A stretch of DNA of 64,000 nucleotides, taken from contig NZ_JAIUJR010000002.1 in NCBI RefSeq assembly GCF_020166335.1, positions 310,001-374,000 on the forward strand, in the 5' to 3' direction. Origin of the DNA: Winogradskyella alexanderae. GTDB lineage: Bacteria; Bacteroidota; Bacteroidia; Flavobacteriales; Flavobacteriaceae. Below, piece after piece: positions 55,588 to 64,000 of this stretch. The notes under the pieces are model-generated. The model searched no databases and had not been told where the DNA came from. It saw nothing but the letters and a program-made list of their open reading frames with translations. Positions within the stretch are counted from its first letter, which is position 1; every line of letters begins with the position of its first letter. A program made the translations under genes and the position numbers.

Positions 55588-56553
55588 TTGAACACAAAAC
55601 AGTCCATTTTAAGTACTGCGAAAAGTACTATAGAGATAGAAAGTAAGGCTATTGAGAACTTATCTGAATTATTAAACGACGAGTTTGCCGAAGCAGTAGA
55701 ATTAATCTATAATTCCAAGGGTAGAGTTATCATTACCGGAATTGGCAAAAGCGCCATAATAGCTACAAAAATTGTAGCGACTCTAAACTCAACAGGCACA
55801 CCTGCGGTTTTCATGCATGCCGCAGACGCTATCCATGGTGATTTAGGACTAATCCTCGAAGACGATGTGGTTATTTGCATTTCAAAAAGTGGTAATACTC
55901 CAGAAATTAAAGTTTTGGTACCTCTGATTAAAAATGCTAAAAACAAAATGATTGCCATTACGGGTAATAAAGATTCTTATTTAGGACAGCAAGCAGACTT
56001 TGTTTTAAATGCATACGTTGAACAGGAAGCCTGTCCCAATAATTTAGCACCTACAACAAGTACTACAGCACAACTAGTTTTGGGCGATGCCCTAGCGGTT
56101 TGCTTGTTAGAATTAAGAGGGTTTTCAAGTAGGGATTTTGCAAAATATCATCCAGGAGGTTCACTAGGAAAACGCCTGTATTTAAGAGTTAATGATTTGT
56201 CCTCTCAAAATTTAAAACCACAAGTAGGACTAAATGCAACAATAAAAGAGGTAATCGTAGAGATAACTGAAAAAATGTTAGGTGTGACGGCAGTTGTTGA
56301 AAATAATACAATTGTAGGGATCATAACAGATGGTGATTTACGCCGTATGTTAAGCAAAAGCGATAACATTGCAAATCTTACTGCAAAAGATATAATGAGC
56401 AACAATCCTAGACGAATAGCGGAGGATGCCATGGCAGTTGATGCTAAAGAGCTTATGGAAGCGCACGAAATTTCCCAATTACTGGTTGAACAAGATGGCA
56501 AATATGCCGGTGTAGTTCATCTTCACGATTTAATAAAAGAGGGCATTTTATAA
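55588..56553 (+). CDS. kdsD: Arabinose-5-phosphate isomerase (KpsF/GutQ/KdsD), TTG start
   Basis: Enzyme (321 aa) that converts ribulose-5-phosphate to arabinose-5-phosphate, the first step to Kdo for lipopolysaccharide. The SIS sugar-phosphate domain (about 35-170) shows GRVIITGIGKSAIIATKIVATLNSTG, AIHGDLGLI and SKSGNTPEI. Two CBS domains (about 205-321) end it. The first codon is TTG; no in-frame ATG comes before residue 140, and the N-terminal MNTKQSILSTAKSTI fits related flavobacterial proteins, so the TTG is believed. The stop overlaps the tatC start (TAATG), so the two are coupled. Confidence 0.95.
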   Translation: MNTKQSILSTAKSTIEIESKAIENLSELLNDEFAEAVELIYNSKGRVIITGIGKSAIIATKIVATLNSTGTPAVFMHAADAIHGDLGLILEDDVVICISKSGNTPEIKVLVPLIKNAKNKMIAITGNKDSYLGQQADFVLNAYVEQEACPNNLAPTTSTTAQLVLGDALAVCLLELRGFSSRDFAKYHPGGSLGKRLYLRVNDLSSQNLKPQVGLNATIKEVIVEITEKMLGVTAVVENNTIVGIITDGDLRRMLSKSDNIANLTAKDIMSNNPRRIAEDAMAVDAKELMEAHEISQLLVEQDGKYAGVVHLHDLIKEGIL

Positions 56554-57377
56554 TGGCGAATAAGAATATTGATGAAATGTCTTTTTTAGACCATCTCGAG
56601 GATCTAAGATGGCATTTAATTAGAGCAACCTTAGGTATAGTTATAGCTGGTACCTTAGCTTTTATTTTCAAAAAATTCATTTTTGATGTTATTATTTTTG
56701 GACCAACAGATATGAGTTTCCCAACTTACAAGGGGCTTTGTAGTATGTCTAAATTAATAGGTTTAAATGATACCACTTTTTGTGCAGATAAATTTCCATT
56801 TGTAATTCAAAATCGTACTGTTGCTGGTCAGTTTTCCGCACACATATGGACTTCTATTTATGCAGGTTTTATAATTGCATTTCCTTATGTCTTATATCAA
56901 TTATGGAGCTTTATTAGTCCTGGACTTAAAGAGAACGAACGGAAAAACTCAAGAGGCTTTTTGTTTACAGCATCCATTCTTTTCTTCATCGGCGTCTTAT
57001 TTGGATACTATATTGTAACACCATTGTCTATTAATTTCTTGGCTAATTATACAATTAGTGATAAGATATTAAATGAGTTTGACGTAAGTTCTGTCATTGC
57101 AATTGTAAGAAGTTCTGCTATTGCGTCTGGATTTGTATTCGAATTGCCAATAATAATTTATTTCCTTACAAAAGCAGGGCTTGTAACACCTCAATTTCTA
57201 AAAAAATACCGAAAGTTTGCACTTGTAATAGTCTTAATTTTGGCTGCGGTGATTACACCTCCAGATATTGCAAGTCAAGTTATCGTGGCAATACCAATTT
57301 TAATTTTATATCAAGTAAGTATTTACATTTCTGCAGTTGTTGTAAGAAATCAAAAAAGAAAAATGAAAAATGTCTGA
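56553..57377 (+). CDS. tatC: Sec-independent protein translocase subunit TatC
   Basis: Core Tat receptor (274 aa), which binds the twin-arginine signal of folded exported proteins. The N-terminal MSFLDHLEDLRWHLIRA is the family mark. Six membrane helices follow (first about 23-43; then with YAGFIIAFPYVLYQLWSFISPGLKENER and the later VFELPIIIYFLTKAGLVTP). No tatA gene is in the window. It overlaps kdsD by one base and the following AhpD-like gene by eight, a conserved flavobacterial cluster. Confidence 0.97.
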   Translation: MANKNIDEMSFLDHLEDLRWHLIRATLGIVIAGTLAFIFKKFIFDVIIFGPTDMSFPTYKGLCSMSKLIGLNDTTFCADKFPFVIQNRTVAGQFSAHIWTSIYAGFIIAFPYVLYQLWSFISPGLKENERKNSRGFLFTASILFFIGVLFGYYIVTPLSINFLANYTISDKILNEFDVSSVIAIVRSSAIASGFVFELPIIIYFLTKAGLVTPQFLKKYRKFALVIVLILAAVITPPDIASQVIVAIPILILYQVSIYISAVVVRNQKRKMKNV

Positions 57378-57717
57378 TATCGTAAAAGAATTCAATGAAT
57401 ATCGTTCTAAGATGAATGATAAAATCCTAGCAGATAACAATAAAATTGTAAAACGGATTTTCAACTTAGATACCAATGCCTTCAATGAAGGTGTTTTAGA
57501 CAAAAAGACTAAAGAATTAATAGGATTAGTGGCATCTGCAGTATTACGATGTGATGATTGTGTAAAATACCACCTAGAAGCCTCATACAAGGAAGGTGTA
57601 ACTAAGGAAGAAGTGAGTGAAGCTTTAGGCATAGCTACCTTAATTGGTGGCACTATCGTAATACCACACTTAAGAAGAGCTCATGAATATTGGGAGGCAA
57701 TAGAGAATCAAGGTTAA
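57370..57717 (+). CDS. AhpD/carboxymuconolactone decarboxylase-like protein
   Basis: Small cytosolic protein (115 aa) of the AhpD-like fold. The redox motif CDDCVKYHLE (Cys61, Cys64, His68) matches AhpD-type peroxidase partners. Other marks are DKKTKELIGLVASAVLR and GVTKEEVSEALGIATLIGGTIVIPHLRRA. It may act as a thiol-disulfide or peroxide-linked enzyme; a role in aromatic-acid degradation is unlikely here. The start codon overlaps the tatC end by eight bases. Confidence 0.92.
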   Translation: MSDIVKEFNEYRSKMNDKILADNNKIVKRIFNLDTNAFNEGVLDKKTKELIGLVASAVLRCDDCVKYHLEASYKEGVTKEEVSEALGIATLIGGTIVIPHLRRAHEYWEAIENQG

Positions 57718-57791
57718 ACTTTTAATAAAACCAAAACTCATTTTATAGTAGTCTATATGAATTTGCTATTTTTAGCGTAATTGGAAAACAA

Positions 57792-58532
57792 ATGAAGTTA
57801 CGAGCTGAAAATTTAATGAAGTCCTATGGCGGACGCAAAGTTGTAAAGGATGTATCCTTGGAAGTTAATCAAGGAGAGATCGTAGGATTACTAGGACCAA
57901 ATGGAGCTGGTAAAACAACGTCATTTTACATGATAGTTGGTATCATAAAACCAAATGGTGGTAAAATATATTTAGATAATACTGACATTACCAAATTTCC
58001 AATGTACAAACGTGCTCAAAATGGTATTGGATATTTGGCTCAGGAAGCTTCAGTTTTCAGAAAACTCAGCATCGAGGACAATATTTTGAGTGTTTTGCAA
58101 CTCACAAAACTGAGTAAAAAAGAACAGCACGAAAAAATGGAATCGCTCATAGAGGAATTTGGCCTAGGGCATATTAGAACAAATAGAGGTGATTTGCTTT
58201 CTGGTGGCGAGAGGAGAAGAACAGAAATAGCGCGTGCCTTGGCAACAGACCCAAATTTTATTTTGTTAGATGAACCTTTTGCAGGTGTTGATCCAGTTGC
58301 CGTAGAGGATATTCAACGTATCGTGGCAAAACTTACTAAAAAGAACATTGGTATATTAATAACAGATCACAACGTACAAGAAACTTTGGCCATAACTGAC
58401 AGGACCTATCTTATGTTTGAAGGCGGTATACTTAAAGCAGGTATCCCTGAAGAACTTGCAAGCGACGAAATGGTCCGCAAAGTATACTTAGGACAAAACT
58501 TTGAGCTTCGTAAAAAGAAATTGGAATTTTAA
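57792..58532 (+). CDS. lptB: LPS export ABC transporter ATP-binding protein
   Basis: LptB (246 aa), the ATPase that powers LPS extraction with LptF and LptG. Walker [17 protein letters not shown], signature [16 protein letters not shown], Walker [14 protein letters not shown] and the switch [12 protein letters not shown] are complete. Family-specific [12 protein letters not shown] is also present. The length is typical. It follows the kdsD-tatC-AhpD-like cluster by 74 bases, linking Kdo synthesis and LPS export. It converges on the DUF808 gene with 15 bases between. Confidence 0.97.
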   Translation: MKLRAENLMKSYGGRKVVKDVSLEVNQGEIVGLLGPNGAGKTTSFYMIVGIIKPNGGKIYLDNTDITKFPMYKRAQNGIGYLAQEASVFRKLSIEDNILSVLQLTKLSKKEQHEKMESLIEEFGLGHIRTNRGDLLSGGERRRTEIARALATDPNFILLDEPFAGVDPVAVEDIQRIVAKLTKKNIGILITDHNVQETLAITDRTYLMFEGGILKAGIPEELASDEMVRKVYLGQNFELRKKKLEF

Positions 58533-58547
58533 AACACCAAACTAAAG

Positions 58548-59432
58548 TTATTCTGTTCTTGGTTTCTGGCTAGGGATGATGGACTTAGTGAGTTTGACCA
58601 CCAAAAGGCATAAAATTCCGACGGCAAGACCGATCAAAAAATCCCTTAATACTCCTGGAATTCCCTCAAGTACATGATGAAGCTGTTCTATATTATGTAC
58701 AAAGATACCACCTGAAACAAGAAGCAAGGCCAGCGTACCAATTACCGATAGTGATTTTATGACCCAGGGTAAAGCCTTAGTTAGTAAAAGGCCTATATTA
58801 TAAACGAACCCTCTCTTGGAATTACTATTTTGAATGAGTCTAAAACCAAAGTCATCCATGCGCACAATTAGTGCAACGATACTATATACTCCTACTGTTG
58901 CTATTAGCGCAACAATAGATACAACAATAATCTGAGTGGTAAGATTTTCATTTACCACAGCGCCTAGTGCAATTATGACAATCTCCACAGAAAGTATAAA
59001 ATCTGTTATAATCGCAGATTTAATTTTTGATTTTTCAATCTTAAGTAATTCTTGAGCGGATATATTTTGTTTTGCTACTACTACTTTTTCTGTTTTTCTA
59101 TGAAATAAAAATTCATAGATCTTTTCAGCACCTTCGTATGCCAAATACAAACCACCTAAAACCAAAACTACAATCACCATTTTAGGCACAAATGCACTCA
59201 TTAAAAAAGCAAGTGGTAAAATAATAACCTTGTTTATAAAAGACCCCTTAGAAATAGCCCATAAAACAGGTAATTCTCGCGATGGACTAAAACCAGATGC
59301 CTTCTCCGCATTGACCGCCAAATCATCTCCTAGTATACCAGCTGTTTTTTGAGTGGATACTTTTGTCATTGTAGCAACATCGTCCATTAAGGTTGCTATA
59401 TCATCTAATAAGGCAAATAATCCTGAGGCCAT
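58548..59432 (-). CDS. DUF808 (YedI) family inner-membrane protein
   Basis: Membrane protein (294 aa) of the DUF808 family. It begins MASGLFALLDDIATLMDDVATMTKVS, a family signature, and continues with ELPVLWAISKGSFINKVIILP and several membrane helices (about 70-105, 148-168, 172-195, 225-250 and 265-285). The family function is not known. The gene lies 9 bases after pssA on the same strand, probably as one operon. Confidence 0.93.
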   Translation of the reverse strand: MASGLFALLDDIATLMDDVATMTKVSTQKTAGILGDDLAVNAEKASGFSPSRELPVLWAISKGSFINKVIILPLAFLMSAFVPKMVIVVLVLGGLYLAYEGAEKIYEFLFHRKTEKVVVAKQNISAQELLKIEKSKIKSAIITDFILSVEIVIIALGAVVNENLTTQIIVVSIVALIATVGVYSIVALIVRMDDFGFRLIQNSNSKRGFVYNIGLLLTKALPWVIKSLSVIGTLALLLVSGGIFVHNIEQLHHVLEGIPGVLRDFLIGLAVGILCLLVVKLTKSIIPSQKPRTE

Positions 59433-59441
59433 TAATAGTAT

Positions 59442-60218
59442 TTAATTAAAGGTTTTGTATTTTTTAATCTGTTTCTGGTCAAGCAATGATATAATTATAT
59501 AAAGTACAATTATTATGGGAATTGAGGCAAATTGCAGTACAATTAGCGCTACCAGACTTATGATTAGAAAAATGTATCGCGTAGCATTAGTTTTAAACTG
59601 CCAATCTTTGAATTTTAGCGCAAATAATTTGATTTTAGAATTCAATAAATAGCAACTTAAAAGTGTAACTGCAATAAGAAACCATTTATTAACTATTATA
59701 GAGTTCATAATATCGCTATTTTGATACTCCAATATAAGCGGAAAGGATAGAATGAGTAGCGTATTTGCTGGTACTGGCAATCCTTTAAAAAAGGTCTGTT
59801 GCTCTTCGTCTAAATTAAATTTTGCTAACCTGTAAGCTGAGGCTAAAGGTATTAAAAGCCCTATTAATGGAAGTGCTGACAGTTTAAACCCTTGCCAATG
59901 AAAAACAGAATTCCATTCGTTTGTATAATTCTCAAAACTTGGTGCATCTACGGTCAATGAAATCAGCTTAAACATTACAATGCCTGGTACAACTCCACTA
60001 GTAACCAAATCTGCCAGTGAATCTAGCTGAATACCTAAAGGACTCTGTACATTAAGTTTCCTTGCAACCAAACCATCAAAAAAATCAAAAAAGATACCTA
60101 GAAATACAAAAAGTGAAGCCACCACAAAATTTCCATAAACTGCAAAAATCAGGGCAATACAACCACATAATAAATTAAGAAGTGTAATTGTATTTGGTAT
60201 ATGTTTTTTAATGTTCAT
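59442..60218 (-). CDS. pssA: CDP-diacylglycerol-serine O-phosphatidyltransferase
   Basis: Integral-membrane phosphatidylserine synthase (258 aa). It transfers phosphatidate from CDP-diacylglycerol to serine, the first step to phosphatidylethanolamine. The CDP-alcohol phosphotransferase motif is complete: DFFDGLVARKLNVQSPLGIQ then LDSLAD. The N-terminal PNTITLLNLLCGCIALIFA and seven or so membrane helices fit the family. It is divergent from the PorV-like gene and precedes DUF808. Confidence 0.95.
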   Translation of the reverse strand: MNIKKHIPNTITLLNLLCGCIALIFAVYGNFVVASLFVFLGIFFDFFDGLVARKLNVQSPLGIQLDSLADLVTSGVVPGIVMFKLISLTVDAPSFENYTNEWNSVFHWQGFKLSALPLIGLLIPLASAYRLAKFNLDEEQQTFFKGLPVPANTLLILSFPLILEYQNSDIMNSIIVNKWFLIAVTLLSCYLLNSKIKLFALKFKDWQFKTNATRYIFLIISLVALIVLQFASIPIIIVLYIIISLLDQKQIKKYKTFN

Positions 60219-60359
60219 TATTGATCTTTGGGTAAAAATATAAAACTATTTTACTGCTGTCAGATATATGTTGCAATTTATAAAAACACACAATAAGAAC
60301 CACTATTTGAAGTTTAATAGATAGAAAATAATGTGCATCTTTGTAAAAAATTTTTGCTG

Positions 60360-61430
60360 TTGAAAAATTACTTAGTAATTCTCTTAACGCTTACCACTTT
60401 TGCTATTGCTGGACAGACTGCTAGAAAATATTCAAATGAATTTATGAATATTGGTGTTGATGCCGCTTCCTTGGGTATGAGCAACGCAGTAGTGTCCCAG
60501 ACGGCAGACGTAAATTCTGGTTATTGGAATCCAGCAGGACTTGTACACGTCGAAGATAAACAAGTGGCATTGATGCACTCTAGCTATTTTGCTAACATAG
60601 CAAACTACAATTACATAGCTTTCGCAATGCCTCTTGATGACAGAAGTGCGGTTGGAGTATCTTTAATTCGATTTGGAGTGGACGATATTCTAGACACTAC
60701 GCAATTAATTGATGACCAAGGAAATATTAATTATGACAGAATCAATACGTTTTCTACTGCAGATTATGGCCTGACATTTTCTTATGCAAGAAAGCTTCCT
60801 TTAGATGGTCTGAATTTTGGAGTTAATGCAAAAGTTATTCGTCGTATTATTGGCGATTTTGCCTCATCTTGGGGTTTTGGTCTCGATGCTGGAATTCAAT
60901 TTCAGACGGATAATGACTGGAAATTTGGCCTAATGGCCAGAGATATAACAACGACTTTTAATGCTTGGTCTATAAATGAAGAAAAATTTGAACAAATAAG
61001 TGGCGCTGTTGAAGGTCAAAATCAAGAATTGCCAGAAACAACAGAAATAACAATTCCAAAACTTCAATTTGGCATTTCAAAAAAGTGGATTTTCAATTAT
61101 GACTATTCTTTTCTAGCTGCAACAAATCTTATTGCTAGATTTGAAGAAAATAATGATATTATTTCAACATCTTTTGCAAGTATAAATCCGGCTTTGGGAT
61201 TTGAGTTTGGTTATACCGACCTTGTCTTCCTTCGAGGAGGCGTTGGTAATTTTCAAAACGAATTGCAAATCGATAATTCTGAAAACCTAACCTTTCAACC
61301 AAATTTTGGAGTTGGTTTTAAATATAAAGGTTTCCAAATAGACTATGCTTTCACAGATATAGGAGATCAAAGTGCAGCGCTATATTCAAATGTATTTTCA
61401 TTAAAAATTGACTTTGGTGTCTTCAGATAA
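60360..61430 (+). CDS. PorV/PorQ-family outer-membrane protein
   Basis: Outer-membrane beta-barrel (356 aa) related to PorV and PorQ of the type IX secretion system. After the signal peptide (MKNYLVILLTLTTFAIA) the mature start RKYSNEFMNIGVDAASLGMS then SGYWNPAGL is the family mark; barrel strands fill the rest to a terminal aromatic FGVFR. A GTG at 60333 would give 9 extra residues but lies on the probable promoter (CATCTTTG at 60336-60343), so the TTG at 60360 just ahead of the signal peptide is chosen. The next gene follows after 2 bases. Whether it is PorV itself or another member cannot be settled. Confidence 0.85.
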   Translation: MKNYLVILLTLTTFAIAGQTARKYSNEFMNIGVDAASLGMSNAVVSQTADVNSGYWNPAGLVHVEDKQVALMHSSYFANIANYNYIAFAMPLDDRSAVGVSLIRFGVDDILDTTQLIDDQGNINYDRINTFSTADYGLTFSYARKLPLDGLNFGVNAKVIRRIIGDFASSWGFGLDAGIQFQTDNDWKFGLMARDITTTFNAWSINEEKFEQISGAVEGQNQELPETTEITIPKLQFGISKKWIFNYDYSFLAATNLIARFEENNDIISTSFASINPALGFEFGYTDLVFLRGGVGNFQNELQIDNSENLTFQPNFGVGFKYKGFQIDYAFTDIGDQSAALYSNVFSLKIDFGVFR

Positions 61431-61432
61431 TT

Positions 61433-62593
61433 ATGAGATTTAAATTATCTTTTCTAGTTGGTTTATTAATTTTTGTATATGGATTTGGTCAACAAATAAC
61501 ATTAACTCCAAATGCAGAGGTTTCTGTTCTTACAGTTGGGCCCGGAAAATCCTTGAATGATGCTTTTGGTCATAATGCCTTTAGAATTAAAGACGTATCG
61601 AGAGGTATCGATGTAACCTATGGCTACGGCGAATATGACTTTGATGCACCTAATTTTTATCTCAAATTTGCGCAAGGGAAGCTAAATTATTTAATCAGTA
61701 GACATAATTATGATGATTTTTACAGACATTATGTACGTTATAATAGAACGGTTAAGGAACAAATTCTGAATTTTGATCCAACCGAAAAACAAGCATTATT
61801 TGATTATCTAGAAAACAACTACAAGCCTGAAAACAGACGTTATCTCTATGACTTCTTTTATGATAATTGTGCTACACGGATAAGAGATGTTTCACAAACC
61901 GTTACAAACAATAAAATAAAATTTAACAGTCCTGATGATTTAGCTCAAAAAACATTTAGGGAATTAATTTACGAGCACGTGAATAAAAATAGCTGGGGCA
62001 GTTTTGGCATAGACCTAGCATTAGGTTCTGTTATTGATCAAAATGCCACCCCAAATGAATACATGTTTTTACCAAAATACATTAATTCCTACTTTGAAAA
62101 TTCCACCTATGATGGAATGAACTCTTTGGTTAATCGTTCTAAAATAATCTACAAAAGTAGACCAGAAGAGGCCTCTTTCAATTTCTTGATAAGTCCTTTG
62201 TTCGTAATCGGATTGATTTCAGCTTTAATTCTTTTCATTACCTACAAAGATTACAAAAATCAAAGTCGAAGTAAATGGTTAGATGTTTCCTTATTCTGCT
62301 TAACAGGTATTGTTGGTTTGATTCTTTTCTTACTTTGGTTTGCAACAGATCACAGTGCTACGGCCAATAACTATAATTTACTATGGGCATTTCCTCTTAA
62401 CTTTATATTAATTAGACAGATGCTAAAGCCTAAAATGAAATCATGGGTAAAGGGTTATCTTAAGTTTTTAATCATTATGCTTTGCCTTATGACACTACAC
62501 TGGTTTATTGGAGTTCAAGTATTTGCTATCGGATTAATACCACTTTTATTAGCTTTATTTTTGAGATATGTTTATTTAGTTAGAACCTTCTGA
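61433..62593 (+). CDS. DUF4105/Lnb-type membrane protein, candidate lipoprotein acyltransferase
   Basis: Protein of 386 aa with a signal peptide (about 1-19), a periplasmic DUF4105 domain (about 22-235) and a membrane region of four or five helices (about 250-385). The conserved residues are His47 in LNDAFGHNAFRI and Cys146 in YDNCATRIRD, which fit the catalytic pair of the domain known as the Lnb N-terminal periplasmic domain. In Bacteroides the Lnb type has been linked to N-acylation of lipoproteins. Activity here is inferred. It lies 2 bases after the PorV-like gene, so translation is coupled. Confidence 0.88.
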   Translation: MRFKLSFLVGLLIFVYGFGQQITLTPNAEVSVLTVGPGKSLNDAFGHNAFRIKDVSRGIDVTYGYGEYDFDAPNFYLKFAQGKLNYLISRHNYDDFYRHYVRYNRTVKEQILNFDPTEKQALFDYLENNYKPENRRYLYDFFYDNCATRIRDVSQTVTNNKIKFNSPDDLAQKTFRELIYEHVNKNSWGSFGIDLALGSVIDQNATPNEYMFLPKYINSYFENSTYDGMNSLVNRSKIIYKSRPEEASFNFLISPLFVIGLISALILFITYKDYKNQSRSKWLDVSLFCLTGIVGLILFLLWFATDHSATANNYNLLWAFPLNFILIRQMLKPKMKSWVKGYLKFLIIMLCLMTLHWFIGVQVFAIGLIPLLLALFLRYVYLVRTF

Positions 62594-62598
62594 ACTTA

Positions 62599-63993
62599 CT
62601 ACTGTCCACGATAGTATAATACCGTGCTCAAAGTTTTAATAATAATGCTAAAATCTATGAACAAGCTTCTGTGCTTTATGTAATACAGATCATATTGCAA
62701 CTTGGTTAAACTATCGTCTATTGAAGACCCATATCTTGCATTAACTTGCGCCCAGCCTGTAAGGCCTGGTTTGATGATATGTCGCATTTCATAAAACGGA
62801 ATAATTCGCGAGAGTTCATTGACAAAAAACGGCCGTTCTGGTCTGGGACCAATAATGCTCATATCGCCTTTAAGAACATTAAAAAATTGTGGTATCTCAT
62901 CCAACCTACTGCCTCTTAAAAATCGACCAAATCGAGTAATCCTTTTATCTCCTTTTTCTGCCCATTTTACGCCATCCTCTTCAGCATTGACGACCATAGT
63001 TCTGAGCTTATAAATTTTGAATGGTTTACTATTTCTGCCAATTCGTTCTTGAATGTAAAATATTGGCCCTTTATTTCCCATAAGGTTTCCAACATAAACC
63101 AAGGGTAAGATTATTAGTCCAAATATCAAACCACACAATGAGAATATAATATCAAACGTACGCTGAAAAAAACGGTAAAGTTTGTTTTCGTTACTTCTAC
63201 TATACGGAAAATATTTATAAAAATCTTTACCTACAAATTGTATCGGTACCCTTTGTAACATTTCCTCATAAACTTGAGTATAATCTCTTATTTTAAATCC
63301 TCGTTCTAAAAGAAGTATTAAATCATGGTATACCTCAGTAACCATAGCCTCTGTATTGAAGCTGGCGACCAAAACTTCAGAGATATTTTCCCGTTGTAAA
63401 ACCTCTAGAAAATCTTTTGCAGGAAACTCTTTGAGGCCTTTATATTTTATAGGTTCACTATCGGATTCTTCACTATTTAAAAACCCTACTATCTTGTAGT
63501 TTGGGTCAGAAGTGTCTAGTGATTTGACTAAACCTTCGATATTTGAAACATCACCAACCAAGAGTATTCTCTTGTAAAACCTAGGAGATTCAATTAACTG
63601 GGTGTAGGCAATGCGCCACAAGAATATTGCTGTAATAAGCGTAAAATAGAAGTATAAAATTTGAATACGTTCTTCTGGTAAGACTGGTGAGATAAAAGGT
63701 GTCAATAAATAAAACAACACTAAAACAGAAATCGCCAATGTTAAGTTTCGAGCGGTAATGTCTAATTTACTGGCTTGTTGAAGATCGTAAAGTTCAAATA
63801 CTGTTCCAAATATTGTAACATAAATACCCAATAAGATTAAGGGGATGATATTATCTATGACAAATAAAAGATAATCAAAATCCGTAAAAGTATTAAGACA
63901 ATAAATACCAAGATAAACCATTACTAGATCCATGATTCTTAAAAGAATCTTGCGTTCAGATACTTCAAAGTGAATACCTTTTTTATGCTTCAT
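62599..63993 (-). CDS. Exopolysaccharide polyprenyl glycosylphosphotransferase
   Basis: Membrane enzyme (464 aa) that starts exopolysaccharide or glycan synthesis by moving a sugar-1-phosphate onto undecaprenyl phosphate. An N-terminal region of four membrane helices (about 15-135) and a CoA-binding-like domain (about 140-240) precede the C-terminal bacterial sugar-transferase domain (about 275-464). The latter has GPIFYIQERIGRNSKPFKIY, KLRTM, RLDEIPQFFNVLKGDMS and IGPRPERPFF, then KPGLTGWAQVNARYG. The product is of the WbaP/WcaJ class. The reading frame opens at an ATG 7 bases from the window edge and looks complete. The upstream promoter lies outside. Confidence 0.93.
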   Translation of the reverse strand: MKHKKGIHFEVSERKILLRIMDLVMVYLGIYCLNTFTDFDYLLFVIDNIIPLILLGIYVTIFGTVFELYDLQQASKLDITARNLTLAISVLVLFYLLTPFISPVLPEERIQILYFYFTLITAIFLWRIAYTQLIESPRFYKRILLVGDVSNIEGLVKSLDTSDPNYKIVGFLNSEESDSEPIKYKGLKEFPAKDFLEVLQRENISEVLVASFNTEAMVTEVYHDLILLLERGFKIRDYTQVYEEMLQRVPIQFVGKDFYKYFPYSRSNENKLYRFFQRTFDIIFSLCGLIFGLIILPLVYVGNLMGNKGPIFYIQERIGRNSKPFKIYKLRTMVVNAEEDGVKWAEKGDKRITRFGRFLRGSRLDEIPQFFNVLKGDMSIIGPRPERPFFVNELSRIIPFYEMRHIIKPGLTGWAQVNARYGSSIDDSLTKLQYDLYYIKHRSLFIDFSIIIKTLSTVLYYRGQ

Positions 63994-64000
63994 GATTTAA

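Overview
This window is a compact, AT-rich stretch of chromosome from a member of the Bacteroidota, almost certainly a marine-type Flavobacteriaceae. The evidence is: type IX secretion (T9SS) sorting domains of type A and type B on five proteins, a SprB-like adhesin directly followed by a PorP/SprF protein, a PorV/PorQ-type barrel, many families typical of flavobacteria (DUF2452, DUF6495, DUF2147, DUF4105/Lnb), and promoters matching the Bacteroidota pattern TTG-N17-23-TAnnTTTG rather than E. coli -35/-10 boxes. Shine-Dalgarno sequences are generally not evident. Genus cannot be fixed from this window. No tRNA, rRNA, CRISPR array, insertion sequence, integrase or phage gene was seen, and no gene-free stretch exceeds 300 bases (the longest is the 241-base leader region before the DEAD-box helicase).

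Layout. 0-7.1 kb: a SprB-like giant adhesin (2022 aa) and its PorP/SprF partner, one operon on the minus strand. 7.3-21 kb: a small DUF2452 protein, then two giant paralogous surface proteins (1960 and 2304 aa) built from GEVED, choice-of-anchor-D, LamG and TSP3-like calcium repeats plus a long shared C-terminal module and a type A sorting tail; three blocks of sequence are conserved in order upstream of both. 21-30 kb: housekeeping (hisS, an MacB-type permease, a DUF6495 protein, a GDPD lipoprotein, the rpsF-rpsR-rplI operon, a LytTR regulator, priA, a DUF2147 protein). 30.1-37.2 kb: the accessory-looking part, with five exported minus-strand proteins (a four-repeat T9SS cargo, a beta-helix protein, a TPR protein and a pair of small paralogues) divergent from a TPR sensor kinase and LytTR response regulator; the divergent intergenic region carries a 21-bp-phased direct repeat of the kind LytTR regulators bind. 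37-44.5 kb: BrkB-like membrane protein, nadC, rlmH, an HPF-type ribosome factor, a secreted TIM-barrel glycosidase, an inosine-triphosphatase-type enzyme, and a DEAD-box helicase with a structured leader. 44.5-53.3 kb: a type B T9SS cargo, small enzymes, a trmH/sirtuin divergent pair sharing a palindromic promoter, an XRE regulator plus membrane-protein operon with three 21-bp-phased operator sites, a TPR lipoprotein, and a cyclophilin-FKBP fusion. 53.3-64 kb: recQ, then kdsD-tatC-AhpD-like-lptB (envelope biogenesis), DUF808, pssA, a PorV/PorQ-like barrel coupled to an Lnb/DUF4105 protein, and a polyprenyl-phosphate sugar transferase.

How it fits together. Much of the window concerns the cell surface: T9SS cargos and barrels, LPS sugar and LPS-transport enzymes, phospholipid synthesis, a candidate lipoprotein acyltransferase and an exopolysaccharide-initiating transferase. 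The best candidates for undescribed biology are the exported-protein cassette with its sensor kinase at 30.1-37.2 kb, the shared C-terminal module and upstream block of the two giant proteins, and the XRE operator array at 50.9 kb. No recognisable defence or mobile system is present. All functional names rest on reading the protein sequences by eye; no database search was run.
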